A stretch of DNA of 57,466 nucleotides. Source: Candidatus Gordonibacter avicola (GTDB lineage: Bacteria > Actinomycetota > Coriobacteriia > Coriobacteriales > Eggerthellaceae). The notes under the pieces are model-generated. The model worked only from the letters and a program-made list of their open reading frames with translations. It was not told the origin of the DNA and ran no database searches. The position numbers and the translations under genes are program-made. The DNA lies in the NCBI GenBank assembly GCA_019113915.1, contig DXGM01000025.1, forward strand, positions 1 to 57,466. The letters are read 5' to 3'. This document shows, one piece after another, positions 18,678-26,240 of this stretch. How positions within the stretch are numbered: the stretch's first letter is position 1; every line of letters starts with the position of its first letter.

Positions 18678-18947
18678 TTACACAAGTACGGCGGCTAGGG
18701 ATATGAGGGTGAAGGCTATGCCGCTTGCGGTGGCTATGGCGCGTTCGCGGGATGAGAGGTGGTAGGGGGATCCTTGGAGGGTTCCGTGGACGCGTATCTT
18801 GACGTGGCGGGGACGTTCTTCCTGTGTGAGTAGGCCACCTGGGATAACGCGAACCTCAATAGTGGTGCTCGGGCGGGCGTGGGTGCCGCGGGGTTGTTGC
18901 GGCTGGCGAGGGGCTGGAGGGTTTGGTGCGTAGGCTGCGCTGCTCAT
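18678..18947 (-). CDS. Small tail-anchored membrane protein
   Basis: 89-aa protein from the ATG at 18947, chosen because AAGGAG lies six bases upstream; an in-frame codon at 18986 has none. The N-terminus is proline-rich (PNPPAPRQPQQPRG), the middle is a basic beta-type segment (TIEVRVIPGGLL), and the C-terminus is one hydrophobic helix (IATASGIAFTLISLAAVLV) running to the end, as in tail-anchored proteins. The family is not recognised. Two strong palindromes lie in its promoter region, so it is probably a regulated single gene. Confidence 0.7.
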   Translation of the reverse strand: MSSAAYAPNPPAPRQPQQPRGTHARPSTTIEVRVIPGGLLTQEERPRHVKIRVHGTLQGSPYHLSSRERAIATASGIAFTLISLAAVLV

Positions 18948-18971
18948 GGGTATCTCCTTGCGTCGGTTTGT

Positions 18972-19025
18972 TATGCTGCACAGCATACCGAAATCGCAAG
19001 ACGCAACTGTCCCACTAATGGGACA
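18972..19025. promoter_or_regulatory. Two operator-like palindromes upstream of the small membrane protein
   Basis: TATGCTG-CA-CAGCATA (18972-18987) is a perfect 16-base palindrome, and TGTCCCA-CTAA-TGGGACA (19008-19025) is a 7-bp inverted repeat with a 4-base spacer. Both lie 25-78 bases before the leftward start at 18947. The second matches the site at 10433. They look like binding sites for two different dimeric regulators. Confidence 0.55.
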
Positions 19026-19057
19026 AAAGAAAAGCCCGACGGCGGGGGCCGTCGGGC
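19025..19057 (-). terminator. Rho-independent terminator of the purF-like gene
   Basis: Read on the minus strand: a perfect 10-bp GC-rich stem (19034-19043/19048-19057, GCCCGACGGC) with a four-base loop, followed by TTTTCTTTTG. It lies 45 bases beyond the purF-like stop. Confidence 0.88.
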
Positions 19058-19102
19058 GGTTAGCGAGCTATTCTACAGGCGAAGTACCTGCCAACAGGCG
19101 CA

Positions 19103-20527
19103 CTACTCACGCCCCGTCCAGCAGTAGGTGCACACCTGCTCAGGGTCGATGCCGATAGCTTCCAGCATGCCATCGAGCGACTGATAGCCCAGCGAATCGA
19201 AGCCCATCTGCTCGCAAATGGTGCGCAGCATGCACTTTCCGCGCTCGGTAGAGCCGTTGGCGTACTCGTCGAGATGCTTCTGGCCCTCGTCGCCTTCCAG
19301 TTCCTGCACTACGCGACGCGCGATCAGCTCCATGTCGGAGCGGCTGCTGGAGAAACTCAGATACTTACAGCTAAACATGATGGGTGGGCAGGCCGAGCGC
19401 ATGTGCACTTCCTCGGCGCCGCACTTGTAAAGGAAGTCCACCGTCTCGCGCAGCTGCGTGCCGCGCACGATGGAATCGTCCACGAACAAAAGTTTCTTGT
19501 CCTTGATGAGTTCCGGAATGTGAATTTGCTTCATCTTCGCCACGTGATTGCGTACTTCTTGGTTGCTCGGCATGAACGAGCGCGCCCACGTAGGGGTGTA
19601 TTTGATGAACGGGCGCGCGAAGGGCGTTTTGCTCTCTGTCGCGTAGCCGATGGCGTGCGGCACGCCCGAATCGGGCACGCCGGCCGCGTAATCCAGCTCG
19701 GGCACGCCGCCGTCGGCCGCCTCGTTGCGAGCCATAATGGCGCCGTTGCGATAGCGCATGACCTCGACGTTTACGCCCTCATAGTTCGAGTTCGGGTACC
19801 CGTAATACACCCACAAAAACGCGCAGATTTTCATCTTGTCGCCGGCGGGGGAGATGGTGCGGTATTCGTTAGGGTTGACCAGCACAATTTCGCCCGGCCC
19901 CAACTCGTATTCGTCGCGGTAACCCAGCTTGTGGTACGCGAACGATTCGAACGAGATGCAGAATCCGTCGTCGCTCTTGCCGATGAGCACCGGCAGGCGG
20001 CCCACCTTGTCGCGCGCGGCGATGATCTGGCCGTCTTGGGTGATGATGAGCAGCGTGAGCGAGCCTTCAATGGCATCCTGTGCGTACTTGATGCCCGAGA
20101 CGAAGTCGTCTTTCTGGTTGATGAGCGCAGCCACCAGTTCGGTAGTGTTCACCTTCCCCGAGCTCATGGCCATGAATTGGCGGCCGCCACTGGCAAAGTT
20201 TTCTTCTACCAGCGCTTCGGCGTTGTTGATGGCGCCAACGGTGGTAATGCCGAACGTGCCAAGGTGCGAGCGCACGAGCAAAGGCTGCGGATCGGTGTCG
20301 CTGATGCAGCCGATGCCGCTCATGCCGTGGAAGCCGGGCAGATCGTCCTCAAAGCGCGTGCGGAACGGGGTGTTCTCGATGGAGTGAATTTCGCGCTGGA
20401 AACCCGACTCCGCGTCATGAAACACCATGCCTGCGCACTTTGTGCCCAGGTGAGAGTGGTAGTCTACGCCGAAGAACACATCAAGCACCACGTCGTGATG
20501 CGCTGCCGCCCCAAAGAATCCGCCCAT
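19103..20527 (-). CDS. purF: Amidophosphoribosyltransferase-like protein lacking the N-terminal Cys
   Basis: 474-aa PurF homologue: N-terminal Ntn glutaminase-type domain, then a type I phosphoribosyltransferase domain with an intact PRPP loop LLFVDDSIVRGTQ (346-358). True PurF transfers glutamine amide nitrogen to PRPP using the N-terminal Cys. Here the start reads MGGFFGAAAHHD, with Gly where that Cys should be, so glutamine-dependent activity is unlikely unless another residue serves; it may be NH3-dependent or regulatory. GAAAGG upstream supports this start. A late Cys cluster (CTYCWTGRE) ends the protein. It is a single gene with its own terminator. Confidence 0.85.
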   Translation of the reverse strand: MGGFFGAAAHHDVVLDVFFGVDYHSHLGTKCAGMVFHDAESGFQREIHSIENTPFRTRFEDDLPGFHGMSGIGCISDTDPQPLLVRSHLGTFGITTVGAINNAEALVEENFASGGRQFMAMSSGKVNTTELVAALINQKDDFVSGIKYAQDAIEGSLTLLIITQDGQIIAARDKVGRLPVLIGKSDDGFCISFESFAYHKLGYRDEYELGPGEIVLVNPNEYRTISPAGDKMKICAFLWVYYGYPNSNYEGVNVEVMRYRNGAIMARNEAADGGVPELDYAAGVPDSGVPHAIGYATESKTPFARPFIKYTPTWARSFMPSNQEVRNHVAKMKQIHIPELIKDKKLLFVDDSIVRGTQLRETVDFLYKCGAEEVHMRSACPPIMFSCKYLSFSSSRSDMELIARRVVQELEGDEGQKHLDEYANGSTERGKCMLRTICEQMGFDSLGYQSLDGMLEAIGIDPEQVCTYCWTGRE

Positions 20528-20647
20528 TGATTACCTTTCGTTGCGCCACTTTGCCGTCGGAAGGCTCTAGTATAAAGCTCGCCATGCGGCGGTGCTGGAA
20601 AATACTGAATATTTAAACGATCGGCAACAAAAGGAAGACAACAAGAC

Positions 20648-20679
20648 GCCGCCTGCCGCGCGGGAAGGCGGCAGGCGGC
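20648..20679. repeat. GC-rich inverted repeat
   Basis: A perfect 12-bp stem (20648-20659/20668-20679, GCCGCCTGCCGC) with an 8-base loop, in the interval between the purF-like start and the nhaC end. It could attenuate or terminate the leftward nhaC transcript before purF. Confidence 0.5.
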
Positions 20680-20711
20680 GGAAGGTCGCGACTGCAATAA
20701 AAGTTTTACGT

Positions 20712-20762
20712 GCAGGTTGATCGTAGGGCAAGGGCAGAGCCCTTGCCCTACGATCAACCTGC
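20712..20762 (-). terminator. 24-bp perfect palindrome downstream of nhaC
   Basis: A perfect 24-bp stem (20712-20735/20739-20762) with a three-base loop AGA. On the minus strand it follows the nhaC stop by 26 bases and is succeeded by ACGTAAAACTTTTATT, so a terminator role fits. The stem is much longer than usual, so it may instead be a REP-like mobile palindrome. Confidence 0.6.
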
Positions 20763-20788
20763 TAGATAAAGGACTTTTGTTGCATCTC

Positions 20789-22135
20789 TTAGCGCTTCTT
20801 CTCCGGAATGAGGAAGATAAACACCAGCGAGCTAAGCAAAAGCAGGAACGGGTAGAACAAAAATGGGATGATCTGGAACGCGGATACAGCGAAGCCGAGT
20901 TCGGTTGCGGCTGAGATGGCTACAAGCATTTGCGCGCCGTAGGGCAGGATGCCCTGGAACACGCACGAGAAGGTGTCCAGCAGCGAGGCTGTTTTGCGTT
21001 TTGAAATGCCGTAGGTTTTTGCCATGTCAGCCGCGATGGGGTTTGAAATGACGATGGCTACCGTGTTGTTGGCGGTAGCGATGTCCATGGCGCCCACGAG
21101 CAGACCCATGCCCAGCTGGCCGCCTTTCTTACTTTTGAACAGGCTCTTAATGCCGTTCAGCAGCGCAACAAACCCGCCGTGTTCGCGGATGAGCGCGCAG
21201 ATGGCGCTCACTAGCAGCGCCACCATAGTGGTTTCGAACATGCCCGCAGCGCCTGAGCCCATGTTGGCCAGCAGGTCGGTGGCTGCTGTGGCGCCGGTGG
21301 CCACCATGATGATGGAACCGGACAGGATGCCCAGCAGCAGCACCACAAATACGTTCACACCCACGATGCCGCCCATGAGTACGATGAGGTAGGGGATGAG
21401 CTGGATCAGGTCATACTCGTGCGTGACGGAGTCGCCAAGGTCGGCGCCGAACGACAGCACCAAAATGATGACAAGCGAAACCAGCGCGGCCGGCAGTGCG
21501 ATTTTGAAGTTCTCACGGAACTTGTCTTTCATCTGACAACCTTGGCCCTGACAGGCCGCGATGGTGGTGTCGGAGATGAACGAGAGGTTATCGCCGAACA
21601 TGGCGCCGCCCATGACGGAGGCCACGCAGAGCGGCAGATCGAAGCCCGACGCGGCTGACACAGCCACAGCAATAGGCGTGATGAGCGTGATGGTGCCCAC
21701 CGACGTGCCCATGGAGAGCGACACAAAGCAGCTGACGACGAACAGAACCGCCACGGCAAACTGTACCGGCACGACGGAAAGTAGCAGGTAGGCCACGCTT
21801 TCTGCGCTATCGCGACCGACGGTGCCCACAAAGATGCCAGCCACCATGAAGATGAGCACCATGGTAACGATAGTCTTGTCGCCCATGCCGCGCCCCATGA
21901 TGGTGAGCTTTTCGTCGAAGAGAAGCTTGCGATTCTGCACGCACGCCACGAGCAGCGCAACCAAAAAGATGACGACAACAGGAATGTTATAAAAGCCCAT
22001 GGGGATACCCATGCCATACTCAAACAAAATGCCCAGCCCCAGGTAAAATACCAGAAACACCCCTATAGGCAGCAGGGCTGACACATTGCCCTTCTTGGCG
22101 GGTTCAGCAGTAGTGCGCGCGTTGTTCTCTTCCAT
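20789..22135 (-). CDS. nhaC: Na+/H+ antiporter NhaC family protein
   Basis: 448-aa polytopic membrane protein with about 11-12 hydrophobic helices. It shows the NhaC-type core: GTSVGTITLITPIAVAV, SVMGGAMFGDNLSFISDTTIAA and AMDIATANNTVAIVISNPIA. The family exchanges Na+ for H+ or, in some branches, malate/lactate or amino acids; the ion is assumed. The N-terminal ~20 residues are charged and cytoplasmic. GGGGAAGAGATC precedes the ATG. It is monocistronic, bounded by a long palindrome downstream. Confidence 0.88.
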   Translation of the reverse strand: MEENNARTTAEPAKKGNVSALLPIGVFLVFYLGLGILFEYGMGIPMGFYNIPVVVIFLVALLVACVQNRKLLFDEKLTIMGRGMGDKTIVTMVLIFMVAGIFVGTVGRDSAESVAYLLLSVVPVQFAVAVLFVVSCFVSLSMGTSVGTITLITPIAVAVSAASGFDLPLCVASVMGGAMFGDNLSFISDTTIAACQGQGCQMKDKFRENFKIALPAALVSLVIILVLSFGADLGDSVTHEYDLIQLIPYLIVLMGGIVGVNVFVVLLLGILSGSIIMVATGATAATDLLANMGSGAAGMFETTMVALLVSAICALIREHGGFVALLNGIKSLFKSKKGGQLGMGLLVGAMDIATANNTVAIVISNPIAADMAKTYGISKRKTASLLDTFSCVFQGILPYGAQMLVAISAATELGFAVSAFQIIPFLFYPFLLLLSSLVFIFLIPEKKR

Positions 22136-22254
22136 GATCTCTTCCCCTTCATTTTTCGCGTGCGCCTATTGTAGCAAGAGAGGACCTGGAGAGGGACCTG
22201 AGTATGGCTGAGTTGGGTCGTAATGATTCGACTGAGGTAGGCAAAGCTGTTTGC

Positions 22255-22575
22255 TTATTCGCTTTCAAGCATTTTCATCAGCTCGGCGCAGAACTTGGTG
22301 TAATCTGTATGGCCTTCTATGAGCATGCATCGTTCGAGGTCGGCCATGCTTTCTAAGAACTGGCTTCGATATTTTTTCTTGAAGCGACAAAATATAATTA
22401 CGTATGCAGAATCCCCGGAACTAAGTTCTTTTCTACGGAATCGAACAGGAATCTGGTTGCGTATGAATATCTGATCAGCGCGATGATTAGGCACGTCGAC
22501 AAACAGGTATTCGCAGGTATTCGGAAGTTTCGTGGTTAGTTCGAAATTGTTGAACTTTCCATAGTCTTGTTGCAT
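22255..22575 (-). CDS. Hypothetical protein, 106 aa
   Basis: Not recognised. 106 aa, no signal or membrane helix, rich in aromatic and basic residues (VRFRRKELSS, IIFCRFKKKYRSQF), ending in a helical tail (YTKFCAELMKMLESE). Base composition is clearly less GC-rich than its neighbours, suggesting horizontal transfer. AAAGGGATG lies 10 or so bases before the ATG. Direct repeats of TGGGAC at 22654-22671 lie upstream. Confidence 0.6.
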   Translation of the reverse strand: MQQDYGKFNNFELTTKLPNTCEYLFVDVPNHRADQIFIRNQIPVRFRRKELSSGDSAYVIIFCRFKKKYRSQFLESMADLERCMLIEGHTDYTKFCAELMKMLESE

Positions 22576-22696
22576 GGCTGTCTCATCCCTTTTGGTGTTG
22601 CGCTGTGCTGTTTATGAACTTGCTGGCACTATATACGGTTGAAGTTTGTCGGGTGGGACTATTGTGGGACAGCCGAGCCTTCTTGGGCAATTGCCA

Positions 22697-23224
22697 TTAT
22701 TTCAACTTGACGGTATGGAGCGGCTTGTAGAGTGCGCCGTCGTGGGTGAGGGTGCTTTTGAAGAGGGTGACGGTGTTGGCGCGTTCGCTGCGGGGGAAGG
22801 GAAGCGGCGGAAGGCCTGCTTTAGGGATGCGCGCGCGGCGGGCGAGGGTGATGTGGGGTTTGAACGGCTTGTCGTCGAAGGGGAGGTCGCAGGCGGCGAG
22901 TTCGTCGCGCACGCGGGTGGCGAGGTGCATGAGTTCGGGGGTAGGTGTGATGCCAAGCCAGAGCGTTGCGTCGCTTGCGCGGCCAAATTTCCCTAGGCCA
23001 TCACTGCTGAGCGGGATGGGTGGTATGCCGGAGCAGGCAGCTTCGAGCGCGCTTGTGGTTGAAGCGATGTCAGCTTCCGGCAGTTCGCCCAGGAACGCAA
23101 GCGTCAGGTGGTAGGTATCCGGTGCCAGAAAGCGTCCTTCGATGGAAGCCTTCAGCTGGCGCGCCAACCCCGCCGTGTCCGCAACAAAGCGTTCGGTCAG
23201 TTCAAGAGCAATAAACGTACGCAT
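22697..23224 (-). CDS. thpR: RNA 2',3'-cyclic phosphodiesterase (2H family)
   Basis: 175-aa member of the 2H phosphoesterase superfamily, which opens 2',3'-cyclic phosphates on RNA and was first named 2'-5' RNA ligase. Both catalytic tetrapeptides are present: HLTL (His39) in YHLTLAFLGELP and HITL in FKPHITLARR. Length and the N-terminal MRTFIALELT fit ThpR/LigT. GGAAGGAAG precedes the ATG. The gene lies 45 bases downstream of helD on the same strand and may be co-transcribed with it. Confidence 0.93.
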   Translation of the reverse strand: MRTFIALELTERFVADTAGLARQLKASIEGRFLAPDTYHLTLAFLGELPEADIASTTSALEAACSGIPPIPLSSDGLGKFGRASDATLWLGITPTPELMHLATRVRDELAACDLPFDDKPFKPHITLARRARIPKAGLPPLPFPRSERANTVTLFKSTLTHDGALYKPLHTVKLK

Positions 23225-23269
23225 GTCGCTTCCTTCCTTGGCGGGGTTGCCTCCTAAGTTCGCTCCCTG

Positions 23270-25426
23270 TTAGCTTTTAAGCAGCGGGGTGAGGGGGCCG
23301 TGGGCGAGGATGGTGAGGGTTCGGGTGGCGCGCGAGACGGTGGTGTAGAGGCGGCGGCGGGACAGCGGGTCGTCGGGGAAGACGCGCGCGGAGGCGTCCG
23401 GGATGATGACCTGGTCGAACTCGAGGCCTTTCGCCAGTTTGAGCGTAATGAACACGAGGCCCTCCGTGGGCAGGGTTGCCGTGTCGTCCACGAGTTCGGG
23501 TGCGTCGTCACCAAGGAGCTTCTGCAGGCGCTTCGCTTCGTGCTTCCACGGGACGATGAGGGCGGTGAGGCCCTCGTTGGTGCGCGCCTTCGCCACGGTT
23601 TCGCGCAGCGCGGCGGTATAGGCGTCTTCGTCGTGGTAGGCGGCGATGGCGGGTGGAGTGTCGGCGCGCTGGATGGACGAGATGTGGGCGCGTTCGGCCT
23701 TGTCAAGCAGGCTGGCGAAGATGTCGGTGATCTCGGGCGTTGAGCGGTAGCTCGTCATGAGGCGACATTCTTCCACGGGCCCGTGCGACGCTTCGAACAC
23801 GGCGCGCACTTCGTCGAACGACACCGTGCCTGGCGTGATGGCCTGGTTCGGATCGCCGAGCAGCAGGAAGTGTGCGCGTCGGAAGTAGCGCGCAAGTACG
23901 GCCAGTTGGGCGGCGCTGTAGTCCTGTACCTCGTCGATCATCACGTACTTCGCGTCCGGGTTGCCAAGGCCTGTAAGCGCCATTTTCAGGTAGAGCCATT
24001 CAATAGGCGAGAGGCCGTCAATGCCGAGCAGGCGCATGCCGATGCGGTCGATGCGCAGCCACTCGTCGTTCTCGACGGCCTCGAAGGCGGCGGCGTAGCG
24101 GTCGTTCAGGAAGCGCAGCGCGAAGGCGCGTTCTTCCTGCTCGTCGGCTGGGGCGATGGCCTCGTGGAAGATGCGCAGCTGTTCGTCCAGGTCGAGGGCC
24201 GAAAGTTCGTCGAGCACAGCGTCGGTGGTTGCCATCTGCTTGAGGCGGCTTTCCAGGCGCGCGTGCAGTTCCTCACGCATGAGTGTGATGCGATGTGGGC
24301 CGGCGGGGATGCGATGCAGCTTGTCGGCGAGCTTGCGGATGGCGTCTGCCGAGATGAGACGCGTGTCGGCCACGCGGATGTCGCGGAAGTCGTTCGCGTC
24401 GAACTCGAAGGTTGCGACAGCTTTGTCAATGCGCGTAAGGGCATCAAGCGGCACGTTCACGTCGCCACTGCCACGGTCGGGCGGTAGGAGGCGGCGCGCG
24501 AACTCGTCCCAGGTGAGGCTTTCCGGATTGCGTTCACCCAGGTCAGGCAGCACGCCGGCGATGTAGTGTTGGAACACCGGGTTCGGCGTGATGAGGAATA
24601 CCTCGCGCGCGTCGAGACTGCCGCGGTTCTGGTAGAACAGGTACGCGATGCGTTGCAGCAGCACGGACGTTTTGCCGCTGCCGGCGATGCCTTGCACGAG
24701 CAGCACGGGCACGTCCTCGTGGCGTACGACCAGGTTCTGTTCCTTCTGGATAGTGGCCGTGATGGCCTGCATCTGCGAGGTGCGCTGCTTCGAGAGCGAC
24801 GCAAGCAAGAGCGAATCTTGGATGGCCACGGTGGTGTCGAAGTAGGCGAGCAGCTGGTCTTCGTGGATGTCGAACTGGCGGCGCAGTTTGAGGTCGACGT
24901 TGATGGTGCGCCCGTCGGCGACGTAAGATGTGGGGCCGTTGTCCTGGTTGTAGTACACCTCGGCAACGGGCGAGCGCCAGTCCACGACGAGGCGACGGTA
25001 GGACTCATCCGAAATGCCGGCGGTGCCGATGTAGAGCTCTTTGGGCTCCTGATCAGGCTTGAATTGGAGGGCGACTTTCGCGAAGTAGGGCTGCTTGAGT
25101 AAAAGTTCAATCTTGGCGAGTGCTTCGGCATCCGCGTCCTGCGCGAGGTTGTACCCGTCGATCACGCGGTTCATGGCCGCGAAGTCGGCGTACGTTTCCA
25201 TCGCGTCGGCGTAGGTGGCGAAGTTAGGTGCCAGTTCTTCGGACATGGACCGCTTGTCCGCCGCGGCCGCCTCCCGCGTTTTCTCCATCTTGTGCACGAG
25301 GGCGCGCCCTAGCTCCTGGAGTTTCGCGTAGGTGGTCGCGAGGTGCTGTTGCTCCTGGTGGAAGACGGGGTCGTCGGATTGATCCGGCGCGGTAGCGTTG
25401 GCGTTGTGGCTGTCCTCGGTGTGCAA
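23270..25426 (-). CDS. helD: HelD-like UvrD-type ATPase, RNA polymerase recycling
   Basis: 718-aa SF1 helicase-like ATPase of the HelD/HelR type, which removes stalled RNA polymerase from DNA. The N-terminus is a long helical region (QEQQHLATTYAKLQELGRAL), followed by VDWRSPVAEVYYNQ, Walker A QGIAGSGKTSVLLQR, Walker B MIDEVQDYSAAQ, LLGDPNQAI, LMTSYRSTPEI and the C-terminal FITLKLAKGLEFDQVI and YTTVSRATRTL. The start is the TTG at 25426, seven bases after a perfect AAGGAG. In Actinobacteria HelD can confer rifamycin tolerance; that is family knowledge. Confidence 0.92.
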   Translation of the reverse strand: MHTEDSHNANATAPDQSDDPVFHQEQQHLATTYAKLQELGRALVHKMEKTREAAAADKRSMSEELAPNFATYADAMETYADFAAMNRVIDGYNLAQDADAEALAKIELLLKQPYFAKVALQFKPDQEPKELYIGTAGISDESYRRLVVDWRSPVAEVYYNQDNGPTSYVADGRTINVDLKLRRQFDIHEDQLLAYFDTTVAIQDSLLLASLSKQRTSQMQAITATIQKEQNLVVRHEDVPVLLVQGIAGSGKTSVLLQRIAYLFYQNRGSLDAREVFLITPNPVFQHYIAGVLPDLGERNPESLTWDEFARRLLPPDRGSGDVNVPLDALTRIDKAVATFEFDANDFRDIRVADTRLISADAIRKLADKLHRIPAGPHRITLMREELHARLESRLKQMATTDAVLDELSALDLDEQLRIFHEAIAPADEQEERAFALRFLNDRYAAAFEAVENDEWLRIDRIGMRLLGIDGLSPIEWLYLKMALTGLGNPDAKYVMIDEVQDYSAAQLAVLARYFRRAHFLLLGDPNQAITPGTVSFDEVRAVFEASHGPVEECRLMTSYRSTPEITDIFASLLDKAERAHISSIQRADTPPAIAAYHDEDAYTAALRETVAKARTNEGLTALIVPWKHEAKRLQKLLGDDAPELVDDTATLPTEGLVFITLKLAKGLEFDQVIIPDASARVFPDDPLSRRRLYTTVSRATRTLTILAHGPLTPLLKS

Positions 25427-25488
25427 AAGTTCTCCTTATGCTGTCTGCTTTGTGTTTTGAGCGGTTGGTCTTGCGCGCTGCGCGCTGG

Positions 25489-25665
25489 CTATCCGCGCTT
25501 GGAGCCCTGACGACTGATGCCGCCTTTGTGTCCCGACGCTTTATTTGGCCCGATGCCCGCGCGAAAGGCGTTGACCTTCGGTTGTGGCAGGTGCCCTGAG
25601 CGACCTTTGGCAGCGAGGACATGCGACCACTGCTCGCGTTGGGAGCTGTTCTTGTTCGTGCTCAT
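25489..25665 (-). CDS. Small basic protein, 58 aa
   Basis: A 58-residue frame from an ATG at 25665 (N-terminus MSTNKNSSQREQW) to a TAG at 25489. It is strongly basic and Gly/Lys/Arg-rich, with the C-terminal stretch NKASGHKGGISRQGSKRG, and has no membrane helix. Composition resembles a nucleic-acid-binding or ribosome-associated peptide. The ribosome binding site is weak (AGCAGG). It sits between the deformylase-like gene and helD, on the same strand as both. Family not recognised. Confidence 0.5.
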   Translation of the reverse strand: MSTNKNSSQREQWSHVLAAKGRSGHLPQPKVNAFRAGIGPNKASGHKGGISRQGSKRG

Positions 25666-25686
25666 GAGTGTGCCTGCTTGGTGCGG

Positions 25687-26106
25687 CTAGACCAGCTTGC
25701 CCTTGCAGTGGTCGATCATATGCTGGATGAGTTGTGCCGTCCAGCCGGTAAAGTCTTTCTTGCGCGGCTGTAGCGCGCCGTCTACCAGTTCGTCATACGC
25801 CACCTTGATGCGGTCGTAACGCGTCACCTTGGAGTCGGCCTCCAGCGACAGGCACCCCTCAGTAGTTTTGAACGCGCCGAGCGCTAACTTGAGCGTCGGG
25901 TTGTACATAACGCGCGGCTGCTCGTTGTCGTCGAGGTATGCGACGACGCACTTCGTCACCCCAATCTGGTTTGCCGCAAGACACGCCGCATCCTCAAGCG
26001 AGCCAAGCGTGTCCAGCAAGTCCTGCGCCACCTCCGCGTCATCAGCAGTTGCAGGCTCACAAGGCTGCGAAAGAAGCGCCTCGTCTTTTATAAGTTCTTT
26101 GATCAT
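25687..26106 (-). CDS. Peptide deformylase-like protein lacking the catalytic Glu
   Basis: 139 aa from the ATG at 26106, chosen over 26118 because GGAG lies six bases upstream inside the longer reading. It follows the peptide deformylase fold: motif I AACLAANQIG (for GxGxAAxQ), motif II EGCLSL with metal ligand Cys85, and motif III QHMIDH with His129 and His133. The usual HExDH glutamate, the general acid/base, is Met130. Metal binding is plausible, but normal N-formyl-Met hydrolysis is doubtful. It may be a diverged paralogue with another substrate or a regulatory role. Confidence 0.82.
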   Translation of the reverse strand: MIKELIKDEALLSQPCEPATADDAEVAQDLLDTLGSLEDAACLAANQIGVTKCVVAYLDDNEQPRVMYNPTLKLALGAFKTTEGCLSLEADSKVTRYDRIKVAYDELVDGALQPRKKDFTGWTAQLIQHMIDHCKGKLV

Positions 26107-26240
26107 AGTTTTCTCCATTCGATCAAACGCCGCGCATCCGCGACCCCACGTCCAAAAACAGTCCCAAGAATTCTATCACGAGGCGCAGACAAGGCCGTAC
26201 CTCGGGCATGAGAAGTCTTTTGGTTACAAAATAAACGCGC

